Assembly (NCBI RefSeq): GCF_964204645.1
Contig: NC_134025.1
Span: forward strand, 28,240,001-28,304,000
From: Tubulanus polymorphus
Lineage: Eukaryota; Nemertea; Palaeonemertea; Tubulaniformes; Tubulanidae
Direction: 5' to 3'
DNA: 64,000 nt
Part shown: positions 25,148 to 38,400 of the stretch, in pieces
How the letters are laid out: every line of letters begins with the position of its first letter
Numbering within the stretch: position 1 is the stretch's first letter
Notes under the pieces: generated by a model
Database searches by the model: none
The model's input: the letters and a program-made list of their open reading frames with translations, nothing else
What the model was told of the DNA's origin: nothing
Translations under genes and position numbers: made by a program

Positions 25148-28100
25148 GTATGAGCTTACCAACGATTCATCCAATCGAAATACCGAGTTTGAACACTCTG
25201 CTAATGATAGCCCACCTGCGTCGACCCGAATGTTAAATGATGCGCATGAAATATCAAAAGTCATAGTAAAAAATATGTTTCTTCGCCGTAAGTCATTTGC
25301 TCATTATCCCATGATGAATGTTGTATGTGTGGCTACTAGCCAGCAGGGGTGGCTATATTACCCTTCAGTCTGAGCATTATTACATCAATTCATTAATCAA
25401 TCAAATCTTATTCATCACTTATCAATCGCTTGACAATTTGCTGTGAGGAAAAAAGCGAATCTGTCTTTGAAAATCCGTTGAATATATTATCAATCATCAT
25501 TTGGCACCGACTGTCCCCGGGTGCGGCAATGCCTAATTTGTTTTGAGGATGCTAAGTCAAAAATCAAATACAAATTGCTCGCTGAAAATTCTGCTCTTTC
25601 TGATAATGATGGTAATGATATTCTAGCTTCGGTGCTGTATTTTGTAGGGCATCAATGAGCCGTAAGTAATGATCACATGTCTTCACCGTGCACCAAATGT
25701 GATATGCTTCTACGAAGTACAGAGGACGGGATGGCATTTTCAGATTTTGTTGAAAAACTATATAGGTTTAGCTACTAGGCACGTTTATCACTAGATGTAT
25801 GGGCGTGGTTATCGAATTACCTGTTTTTTGTTTACATAACCTAGTCCATCATAACCGACCGATCAAAGAATAAAATAACCGAAGCAAGAATACCGGTAAT
25901 ATATGGTCGATAAAACCATCAGATTAATTTGCACTAACGATAAAACCTCGATTATCAAATTCCTCGCTGTCGCTCCATCAGTTGCCGCCGCTTTTATTTT
26001 TCTCTTGGGTTAAATCAACCCAAACCGTCGTAAACTTTCTACTGAATGGCTAGAGAAAGACCTACAGATTTATTATGATTGAAAAGCTTAACGACGATCC
26101 CCTATTCTACTGAAAGCACAAAGGTCACATTTGGTGCCTGCGCATCAAATGGTGTCATAAAATCATTATGTTGTAAAGGTTCGATAAATTGAGTTTTTTA
26201 GAAGTTTTTCCAAACACAAATCATTCTATAAATGCAGGATATATTATTATACGTCTTTTCGTTAGTTTTAGTTTTCGGTAATTTCTAAACGAGTTATTGG
26301 TAACGCGCAATATAAAGTTGTTTACTCGTTCGAAGCGCGATCTAACAGCAGGGCAGCATGGGTAGAGTTTTAATTAATTATGTCCCGTAAATGAAGGTAA
26401 TCAATATACATTATGGTTCGGAATACGATCGATCATACAGCCATTTTTAAGATGCTGGAAAGTGAGTTTTTCGTAATGAATAGATGAAAGTTGTGTATAG
26501 CAAAGTTTCTAATCTGAAGAGTGGCAATTTTAGTTAAAACAATTACATGAAGTGCGTATCTGAATGAAACCAGAAGTCTTTTTAGCTACTTTTTATTCAA
26601 GAAGATAGGTTTTTCTGGTCAACTAACATCACATCATGTTCGAATCGTGCCGGTTCAACTTGTGCAGAAGGCCAAAGGTTTCCACGCATTCATTCATAAA
26701 AAAACATCCTCATTGCCATACTTTGAAGGAAATGGAAGATCTTATTTGAAATTTTTGATTCGCCAATATCCCTTTAGCCCCCGAACGTAACTAGACACCG
26801 TTGGCCTACATCTAAAACATCCAGTTTCATGCATTATTTATCACGTCTTCAGTAGAAATCCCTTCGGAATCGCCGAGTTCTATCTATTTCATCGTATCCG
26901 ACAGAGTTTCGGATGTTGACTCACTTTCAGTTCATGGATGAAACTACGATGATTGCAGCTACAGAAATAAACACCTCCGATATGCACCCAGTTCTCTTTA
27001 GGAAAGACGAGAACCGAGTCCAATGTTAACGCTTAAACGTTTATCTTCACAAAACTTTACGATACTTTATTATTTATAGCGGCATTTTCTCAAGATTGCC
27101 AAATGGCTATTCAACAGAATGATTACATTCTAAACAGCCTGTCAACATTTTATAAAACACCGATGCCGTTGGCAATGTAAAAATGTGAAGATGATCTCAG
27201 GAATGTTTGAGACGGGTTTGCCCGGGTACGATGCAATCTGTTTCTCGCCGTCACTTCGAGTAAGACGGCACTCTAAACTGTGGATAATCGACAACTGTCA
27301 ATAAAAATCAAATTGTTGTTTAGTTTGCGAGAAACCGTCAATTATTGCTCGTCAAGTTAAACAATTTTGTTGCGTGGTGAAAATCATCGAATTGGACGTC
27401 AATCAACGCGATGTGTTTACATCGGTTGTCGTTAGTTGAAAATTACATCTCTAAGAATATCGACACAGTTTCTCCGCTCGGTCATTTACCGGTAAAACAA
27501 TCGCATCAACATCGGTTTACGCAGTTACACTCTCATTGCTCATTCACAAACGTCACAGTGTATAGCTGAACAAAATACGATCCTCTCAGTGACTTTTTGC
27601 GTTGACAATATCTTCCCGATAAAAACCAACATTCCGAATTTCTTTTTTCGCGTAATCTGATTGTTTTGGGGGATTTGGGAAACATTATTGACGTGGTCAC
27701 CTATTTATCAGTAGAAAGTAATTTTCTGTAGTGATAAGACCGTAAGACCGTACAAGGCCACGTGTGTCAACTGTGCTTTCAATTGAAGCCGTTCCTCTTG
27801 ATAGTTGATGCATGACGGGGGGCCCTCCCTAAGGAGATTAACACGATATTCCGAACGAAGACACATCGCAATCATCTAGAGCGTTATTCAACGATTAATA
27901 TCCTACTGATAATTGAAGTAAATTGAGACGGCTAATCAACTCATAAGTGTTGCTGACAATTTGGATTAAATTATATTTTACTGTAGTTTCGAATACTTGA
28001 TTTCAAGTGACAGGAAATATCTTTACGAAACTCACCGTTCTCTATTTCTATTGTGGCAGGAATAATCTATAACTCATATACACAGTTAAATGATTCCAGC

Positions 28101-30877
28101 TTGGAAAAACTAAGACAAAATATTGTGATGATAAACAAACTTTCGTCCGATCAGGCTTAATCTAAGTTTTATATAAGTGACACTATTGGAGCTTGGCTCT
28201 CATTGTAAATGCTTCAAGTAACATATGACACCTACATCGATGACATATCGTTTAAAAGGAGTTTTCACGACTACCATCAACGTATCCATGTGCTATTGCT
28301 GATTGCCAGACCGACCCTTAGTTAATTCCTGTTTGGTATACGAAAGACTCACTTCCGACGTCGCCACAAGTTCGTTTATACTAATGATAAGGTGGAGCTA
28401 GGGCAATTACTTACTGTCTGACATCGCATAGATTGATTGAATTATTCCGGCTTGTGCTTGTCGATATAAGACGACAAACTAGATAGAAAAGAACATAGTG
28501 AATGAATGTGGTACGTTGACCAATGATAAAAAACCCGCACGTCAACCAAGTCAATCTTTAATTTGCGCAGGATCCAAGATCTCCACGTGTGACATAAACT
28601 GATCAGAATCCTACATTCATTTAGGATGGACTGGTTTTTTCATGCCGATGACCAGCGATTGTTTCTACTTCCAACCTAGGCTATCAATGAGAATATTTTG
28701 CCGCTGAGGCGCAATATGATTTTGAATGTGAACCTATCGTTTCTAGGTAGTTATTTCAACCACACACGTGGTGCTAAGCGTCGCTTCATACGTTTTCATT
28801 CAGCTAATGTAAAGTAATTATAAAAACATTATGCATGTATACATTGAGTGTGTAATCATATTGAGGAGTTAGCCTTAACATGGAGTAAGTTCGCCAGGGA
28901 CGTGGACACCCTAATACGTGATATGAGTAAACAGCCTATTGCCGTTTTTTACAATTCAGTTATTTGGATGTATAGCTTTTACTGGCACTATACACGCCGT
29001 TGCATCTCCCGAGAGATAAAGCTTGAAATCGTGTTTTCGACGTATGTCAATGTCTCTCGGGTGTTTTTTCTCAAAGTGCAGAATTTTGGTGACAACCGTG
29101 TCACGATAATCAATGGATGTTTATGATTAGATTTGCCGACTGGAAACCGAATGAAAACGGAGCCAGTCGACTTCGAATTCCACAGGGGACAACATAATGA
29201 AACTTGGCCCGTGTACCTGGCATATCAGCCGATATGAAATATCGAGAATATTAAATTTGAGAGGACTGTTGTTTGTACATAGCCTTTGAGACGTCTGTGA
29301 TCAACAATGATAGTTTGTATAGCGACAACTGAATAAACCGATTTAAAAAGACTATCCGAAGAAATTAATTTTGAAGCAACCCTTTGAGCCAGTTAAGTTA
29401 TGCTATATAAGCCGTGATGTAATCATTGATGCCGTTTAGCGTAAAGAAGGGAAAATAAAAAGTAATTTTCAACAGAATGTAAAAGCCAATCCATGTTCGA
29501 TAAAGGACAAATCCGCGTAATCGTCTCGGCGACTGTGGCATGAAAGTCCGTCAAATTATAGATTCCTTTGAATAATGTGCGCTCATTGAAAGATCGACGA
29601 GTAAAAAATCATTTTAATCTATTCAAACCGAGAGCCGATAGCTCTTATCACATGGAAGAAATGACACAAACGTTATCAAGAATTAAACTATCTGAAATAG
29701 TGCTGAATTTCCCCTATTCATCAACCATAGGTCTTCATTATCGTAGATACGGGTGGAAAACGACCGACTATTTGTCATATTACACTGGCTTTAGAGACTG
29801 CTAGTTTCAACGAGAAGGAATTTTTAGTCAGAATATCTAGCGATAGATAACAATTTGATTTGTTTAAGGGAAAGTAATCCGTGTGGTCATAAATATCATT
29901 CTCGGATGTTTCCGGGTGGCTTCGGCAGAGCTCGGGATTATAAACATCATATATGAAGATTAATTTGTTGAATGGTTTTGAGTTCGCCCACACATTCGAG
30001 AATGTGCTAAAAATACTGCGCGCTGTAACACGTTTATCGTGTATTTATAGAGCAATCGTTAACGGTATAAGAAAAAATGATTTGTCAAATTTGTAATGTT
30101 AGAGAAGTGAAGCGTCTTGAAGTAGTTAGTCTGTACTTTCTGGGCGTCTAATGCACAGTTTTATACTGAGTCCACCGAATTCCTAGAAGAGATCAACGTA
30201 AACTTCCATTCCCATTGCTAAATAAGGTACTAAACTATAAACGCGCGTATGAGCACCCTATGCGGGGAGGGATGACACCAAATAAGGCAGTTCCGGCCAC
30301 ACAACAATTACCTAGAGGAAGTCAGCTTTTAAGCTTTGAAGGTTACGTGCAAGCTCCCTGCAAACAAAAGCATCTACATTGCGCCAGAGTAGATCTAACA
30401 TGAAAAAAGATCACCTAATGATTTTCTAGTGAACCGATAAGTATCAGCAATCGTGGATTAGCAGAAGAATCGGAAAGAATTTCGATGACCTTGAATTCTC
30501 AGTGATGTAGTAAAACGTGTTAATTCTCTGATATCCGCGAGGTATCATCAATCACTAAACATTGATCTATCGGGTCCGCGAACGACATGTTCATCGATAA
30601 ATCTATTTCAGACGAATGGCCCTAACTCGGGTGTCTCAAATATTGCTCGAAACAAAAGCATCAGAGCTCCGAAGATACTGAAGTAGAATTTAAAGGTCAA
30701 TACTAATTATTGCATTGAGAATCGAAAATAAAGCGATTCTAAAATGCGTTTGCCGTAAAATCGGGATAGGTCAAAACGGATTCGTCCCAGTGCGAGAGTA
30801 CTTTCCAAAAACGGATTTCTCGTTTTATAAATTCATTTATTTCAAATCTGATAGCTATGTTATTTATTCGATTTCAG
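25148..30877. other. Non-coding; possible first intron of the relaxin-receptor-like gene
   Basis: No LDLa-like or other exon could be recognised. Small open frames such as 28848-29126 and 29568-29804 have no family features or matching splice sites. Confidence 0.35.
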
Positions 30878-32381
30878 ATTCGATGACACTCGAAAAAACA
30901 GCGAACTGGACTTGTCCTTCAGGCGAAACACAATGCGGCAATACGACTGAGTGTATTGCGAAAGATAGAATATGCGATGGGTTACCAGATTGCGCGAACG
31001 AATATGACGAATATTGTGAAACGTGCAGTGAGTAGAAATTCGACGTATCTTTATGAGAATCTCTCTTGTAACTTGTTTTCACATTTCACGATAAAAGCGA
31101 GGGATAAAGTAACATTGTCAATCGAATGTAAGACGAGTCAAATCGAGTTCAAATAACAAATGCATTTGGCCGTGTTTCACACTGCATAAACCGCCTAGAT
31201 TATTTAGGAAGCAAAAGATTTATAGGTTTTTTAATGTTCTGCACAAAAGAAATAACTTACATCATTTCAATATTCAGTTCTTACTGAACTGATAGTAAAT
31301 CTATCCATTATAGTAACAAAGTGCATTAGGTCCATCAACCACAGGAAATCTACTACACTCCGTCTTTATACTATCATAACTGTTAAGGACTACATAAAAT
31401 GGATGGCAATTTGCTTTCGAGAAAAAAAGTTACTTGGGCCATAAAAAGCAAAATCAATTTTCTGAAAGTTGACGTTCTTTTCTGAGATACTTTTGAAATA
31501 ATCAGTGAAGATACTATCCATTAAAAAAGTTCGTCAATTGAATCATCTCAATAGGTTATATTAATCATTAATGAAGGTTTATTTTTCGTCTGGAATGAAA
31601 TGACATGGTATGATTCGCTCGGATCACTATTCGTGTACTGATGAGACTATTGTACGTCTAATCAGCTCGATTTTTAGACGCGTATGAGACGAAGTAATTT
31701 AGTTTGCTAAGTCGTAAAAAATTTCGAATTCAATGCTCGGATATGACGTCAACAGCAGAATCTCGGTGAATAGTTACTGCTGTAAGTTGATGAAAGACAC
31801 GAAAAGGCATATACATCTCGCCAATAGTCGATATCAATCCCGACGTATTTTGTATTATTTCATCTTCATTCAGTCACAGCTCTGCAATGATCGTTTTTCT
31901 AAAAAAAAACGAAAGCTTCACGGATCACGAACGAAATTGAATGTTTGTATTTAATTACGAAATGCTGAAAAGCAGAAATGATGCCGCAATGCGAGCTTCT
32001 TGTATTAGATAACATCTCTCAATAGCTTCTCGTCCTACGTCATAGGTGGCTTTTGGTTTGAATGGATAGATGAATAGATGGATAGATGCATAGATGGATG
32101 GATAGATGGATAGATGGATAGATGGATGGATAAATGCATAGATGCATAGATGGATTGATGGATAGATAGATGGATGGATAGATGGATAGATGAATAGATG
32201 AATAGATGGATAGATGGATAGATGCATAGATGCATAGATGGATAGATGCATAGATGGATGGATAGATGCATAGATGGACGGATGGATAGATAGATGGATG
32301 GATAGATGGATAGATGGATAGATGGATAGATGGATAGATGAATAGATGAATAGATGGATAGATGGATAGATGGATAGATAT

Positions 32382-32417
<36 letters not shown>

Positions 32418-35400
32418 TCTGTTCTAGACAAATGCACGAGATTCGCTGTAACTCAATCTTAAATGTATTTTTTCAATGTGCTGTAACGGAGCTTTAATAA
32501 AAACAGTTCAGTTGGTTCCTCGTCTGGGAAATGTTGCTTTAATCCTATTTGGTATTCGACGCACTGTCTCAGTCGAGCAACGTCCACAAATAAACTAAAC
32601 GCTACTCGAACAGACTACGGGGACATCCGCGCTTGTTTTTACTTCACACAGTGGTCGGATATCTAAGGTTGTGCAAACCACGATAAACGGTTCTAAAATG
32701 AATATATCCGACGATTAAAAAAAAACAGAGAACCATGGAATCTTTTATTTTTCTAGTTGTAAAGACTTTGTACGATAATTCTATACTAATCTACCGTTTT
32801 GAAGACGGCGTTACATTTCGTCTGGGGCTATATTTAACAGATAATCATTTCTCTACACATTTAGCTTTAATCATGTCTGAATTGCCTCCGGGTGTGTGAA
32901 AGAAATAGAATACAGAAACCTCTGAATCGATTTCATAAAGATATAATGTTCACTTACATTTGATTCTGATGTTTAAAGACCCTTTATCGGTCGAAATCAT
33001 CATATAGTATATTTTCAACTTCGTTTTGCTATATAGGTTGTCTTTTGTTATTTCTCATAAGTTTAATGGTGTAACCAATCAAAACCAGCAACAAATAGCA
33101 AATCTGTTGATTCGTCATGTGCACACGTACACCTGCGTACAAATTGACTTTTTCGAAATACACGGTATAAGATCAGATGTTATTTCAGAATCGAAATAAA
33201 TGGGTGGGAAGTTCATGCAGATGGATGTCAACTTCATATCCTCCATTAATCAAACCCTGAACTTTTCAGTAACATTTTTATTGGCGGATCCTTTTTTGAA
33301 GTTTCACAAAGTTTATCTGAATTATTGAGATAAACTTTTCAGTAAGTGAAATTATTAATTTCAGAGTTTGTGTACAAAGGAATCGGCTGTCCTAAAGATT
33401 TCCTTCCGTCATATTTATCCAATAATATATCATTATCGGAAATCCTGAGAAATCATGACGAAAATTCGACTGAAGAATTTGCCTGCTGTAAGTACATATA
33501 TATATATACACACAAGCTGCCCTATGAATTTTAAATATATTTTTTTGTCAATGACCGTGATCGAGATATCGTCAATAAATTTACATGGAATAAAAAATTG
33601 AATTTCCAAAAGAAACTTTCCCAACGTGGTTCATTCTTGCATTCTTACATTCCTACTCTATGGATAAAAGGTAGTATTCTATTTTTAAGAATAGGGGCAG
33701 CTGATCAGCTCTTATGCCCTCGCGTAAGTCCGAAATCATATCCAGAATCCATTAATAGTTCTTCCGAGAAATTGTAGCCTCTTTTCGATAAATGCGTGAT
33801 GGCGAATCATTCAACGCAAATAGACAAACATTCCAAGATATTCGACGACAAGAAAGTTTCTACTAGTGTAGCGTATTGGATGACACGTTGAATGTATCCC
33901 CGAGGGGCTCTAACTGGATATTCTTTTGGGAAAAAACAAATTGGGAATAATGTTTGCTAATTTTACCGAGTTAAAATATAAAACGGCTGCAATAAATTCA
34001 CGGCATCGTTTTCAATTAGAATAAGGATGCGATGAATGTCGTTTTCAATTTGTTTAATTCATGCTGCGTGATGTACAACCACTCTTAGACACCGACGCGC
34101 ATTTGTTTCTACTGTTTTGCCGATGATTTCTACATCACTACACTGTGATAATGAGTTACACACACTTCCTTACCGACAACAGCTCTCAAACCCGCGCAAC
34201 TAATATTTCTGTACTTGAACCTTATCGTTGTGTTTATTTCTTGGGAAATTTGAAAAAAAAATAGCTTACGAAGAATATCCGAAGATTTGCAGATGTACCA
34301 GGCGAAAACTCGATTGTTCGAAACTACTTTTGACGTCACTTCCGGAACGCATACCGCCAAATATAACTGGCCTGTGAGTATGAATGAAATAACAAACATT
34401 TCTAAGACACCTGAAAACGATAAAACTTTTAAAAGGATCGATATTTTCTTTAGTCGATCAAATAGCTTCATGGTGTCCCTGAAAAATTGTAATCATGTAA
34501 TCGTAGATAGAACATACGGATCTGAATGAAGCAAACAAACCATACAATGTTAGTGCTCATTTTATTAACTGACAAAATGGCCATTTGCAGACAAATGATG
34601 CAGTCACAACTGTAACCATATTGCTTCAAACGGCTCTCAATGGTTCAATTATTCCGAGCTAAACTAGAATTTACCGTATTCCCTCGCATTAAAACATTCA
34701 TTGCGTATTCTGGGGAGAAGGTGGTCGGAAATTTCGTGGCGCTCGTAAAAGCTAATCTTAGTTTTGATATCCCTGAACAATTATAGCTCTTGATTTCCAC
34801 GGTGCCTACTTAACGCTATATATAGATATCGGTCGAATCGGGCGACCAATGTAATCGTCGTTTCGTCTGGCGAGAGCTCATCGGAAGTTTTTAATAACGA
34901 TAATTGACCAACAAATTCTCCTTAAGCTTCGAGTGTTCTACTTCGTTAACTAGCAATGTATTTTCAAGATATTTTTTTTGTTTGTTTTCCTGTATTTCAC
35001 GGTGTAGTGTTTTGAAAGAAAATCGTCTTTCGGTCCTGGGTGATTGCTCCTTCTGCGGATACAATCAACTAACTCTTCTGTAAGTCACCATAGCAAAATG
35101 TGTTTTGATGTTTATGACTTGAAAAAATAACGAAACTATTAGTATTTCATTCTGTGCCGTTCTTTTTCACAGACATCTTGGTAGAAATGGTATAACGGAC
35201 GTCCATCAAGGAATGTTCGACGGTTTATATCAGTTACAGAAATTGTAAGTAAATTTATGAGTTCGTCTGAATTTATCGGTTCATTAATTTCGCAAGGTGA
35301 CAAATTTCTGCTGTATTTTCGACCGTCGCCGAAATGGATGCGTTTTTAATTATTTGATCAATTACAGAACTCAGAGATATCGATATTAAGGTAACTTCGC

Positions 35401-38400
35401 AAAGGTAAAGAGGTGATAAACGAGATATGTAGATATTCTTCGGCTAAATTGAAATGGTTTTAAAAATTTTGATTCTTTAATTCCGATGAAATCGTGGTTA
35501 TTTCATCGAAAATCATCGAATGTTCTTAACCGTCTGAAAATCCTATCGGTTGATAACGCCGATTCCATCATGATAATTGGATCGCTGTTGCGAGACGCAC
35601 ACCCGGATTATCGTCCGGTCAAATTTCTGAGAATAACAATCTACTATCATATTGTCAAATACAGTCAAGCAAACATATTGCCAACTGTGCCGTTAATCTT
35701 ATAAGACAAATTCTTCTCGTATTCTTATGATTGTGATGACATGCGAATACCGGCACTTTTGTTAAAAGAATTCCCATATCACTCGACCTCTTATTCAATA
35801 TGTCAATAAGTTATTGATGTTTCTTTATATCGAGACAGAGCTCAATAACGGGCTAAATACGATAAAAACAACTTCCTGAAAGGTCAGATTTACAGCGCAA
35901 ATCGCGCTCGATCTCGCGAGAGATATCATTTCGTTTAATTCAATTTAATCACCATGCAAGACTCGTCCCAATACTCGAGGGATTGGTTTTATCGGTCTCG
36001 GGATTCGACTTTTCAGATCAAAACAGATAGTTACTGCTTTTCGTTGAAATCTGGTCCCGAGAAGATTTTTGTTCGTTTTGTCAGCAGCTTACACCTTATG
36101 AATTAGATTCGAAGAATGTCAAAGATCGTCAGTCGTTTATTGTAGATATTTGGATGAAAATCGGATAAGTTTATTGGGAAGAAATTTCATCGATCTACAC
36201 AGTCTCCAGTGGTTGTAAGTATTTCTGTCGCAGACAGCAGTATTTTTCCTCTGTTCCTCGAGATTGTCTGCGCTTATCAGATATCAGATATCTGAAATCA
36301 TCGAGACCAATTTTCCGTCGAGCGTTTTTTACGAGGTAGTGCCGCTCATGACCATAGGAACTGACGTCAACAAATGTCAAATTTTTTCTCCAATTTCCCG
36401 ATAGTGAAATATCTTCCCATAGAATTGTAAGAAAACGGATAAGATAGAGTTAAGAAAATATCTAAAAGGCTTTCGATTTTTTCTCAATGTTTCAAAGTGC
36501 ACAGCCTAACATTAAAAATATCAGAAGTTTTAGCTGAAAAATCTCTTTCAAAGAGAATGATACAATCGTGCCTCGATTGAATACCACGTGCAGGCAGTAT
36601 TTCTGGCTAGTATTACTCGCGAGACGTGACTGACTAGCGGGGATTTAACCAATGAGCAATTCTGTAAGAGATAATGAAAAACCAGTGATAGTAAATCCCC
36701 AAAAAGACCACCATCGGTTGCTTGAGATTGTTTCCATTCATTGGCTGTTCCATTTTGATGTTGGCGTTCACCATTTTTCTTATCAGAAAAAAATCGATAG
36801 CTAATCTTCAATAACTAGTAGTTTCAGTGGAAGATATATAACCAGACCCTATTATTCTTGTTCGACGAGTTAATTTCATTGTCAAAATTGCTTCTTTATA
36901 ATTTTCTAGGTTCCTTAGCAACAATACCATCTCACATATTGATAGTGAGGCGTTCTACGGTTTGAAACATCTCAAATGGTTGTAAGTAAATCACTGTCAC
37001 TTTTCATTATTGATTATGACCGTAATTAATCTAACAGTGACACCTTGGTTATATGAAAAACCACTGGCTTGAGACGCATTTGTGAAATATAACATTGACG
37101 TGTGCATCAACATTAAATTCTACAGGGGAAAATTACGTGTTTTTATCATCTATTCCAAAAAACGAAATCGATTATGCAAATTATTTGGAACAAAAGTTTA
37201 AGTTTTCTTTTCTGCGTTTATGTAAACGTAACCGAATAAGCCTCTAGATTCGTTTCGTTCAGGTAGTAATCATCAAAAGGGTTTTACGTTTCGCTTGTAG
37301 AGATTCTGGATTTAGTGACGCTAGGAACTGTCAACATTGACAGATCAGTACTGTTTCGATTGTTCAAATACTGCTAATTCTCTGATCGAATTTGGATATC
37401 CGAACTCCCAAAACGATTGAAGCCCTATTCCTAGCGTCAACATCGCGTATTTATAGTTCTTTCGTCAGTTCGATGAAAATGAAATCTTCCTGCAGCAAAT
37501 GTGTTGAATTCGTGTAAATAGCCATTAAGCTGCATGTATCGCGACACGTCGTGTCCAACTTAATGCGTTCTTTAAAAATTCCAGAACGTTACATCACAAC
37601 TTAATAACAGAACTTCCTGAAGACGTTTTCTGGCATTTGAAAAATCTTTTGCATTTGTAAGTACCTTACTGTACACCTATCCGGGTGAATTACTATTTTC
37701 TAAGTCGGAAATAACGCTGAAAGGGTTTTTTTTCCCAAAACAAATGCTATAAATTGATTTGCCGTAATCTATAGGCAATACCCCTTTCAAACTGATTGAA
37801 TCAGAGATAATTTTGACGAGGATTTTAGTGGTGAATATGATGAGATACGGTGAGCAGTTGAATGAATAACTTCGGCATCGGTTCAATTTGATTTACGCTT
37901 CATTCGTCTAGACAGACGACGAAATCAGAAACTAATAAAGTCCGCTATTCTGAATTTCAATTCTAAAATTCTATACCCCATATTGATTTGACAATCTTAT
38001 AACGTAGATGGGTTTCGCGTGCATTCGTGGATGGAATGTTTTTATTAACCTTTAGTATGTTCTTATTTCCAGAAAAATCTCATTCAACAAAATCCGTGCG
38101 TTGCCTCATAGGATTTTCCATCATAATAAAAATCTACAATCGTTGTAAGTTTTTTTTCTAATACCGCGATGTTATTCGAAATAACCATCGATATTTTGTC
38201 TTTGATGTTATCCGTTGAAAATGTACCGTTAATTAAATCTTCAATGGAGCCAGCCACCCAGCCACCGATGGTGACGTCGGTACATGAACCATCGAGCTTT
38301 CGTGATTTATTTCGTTCTGTGTGGAATTTCGTAAATCTACCGATATAGTATCAATTTATCAAAGCATTCTCCACACATGTCTAAAGCATCACTCCTCCCG

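Noticed and set aside
31955-32437. 160- and 78-residue open frames rich in SIYLSIHP repeats
   Set aside because: Direct translation of the GATA/GATG microsatellite.
33698-33720. 23-base micro-exon (tail ctcgc|gtaagt) that could fit the missing LRR N-cap of the LGR
   Set aside because: Weak acceptor, too short to carry the N-cap cysteines, and its end phase does not join the next LRR exon.
35486-35704. Plus-strand 72-codon frame between LRR exons
   Set aside because: No LRR consensus and no flanking splice sites in the shared phase.
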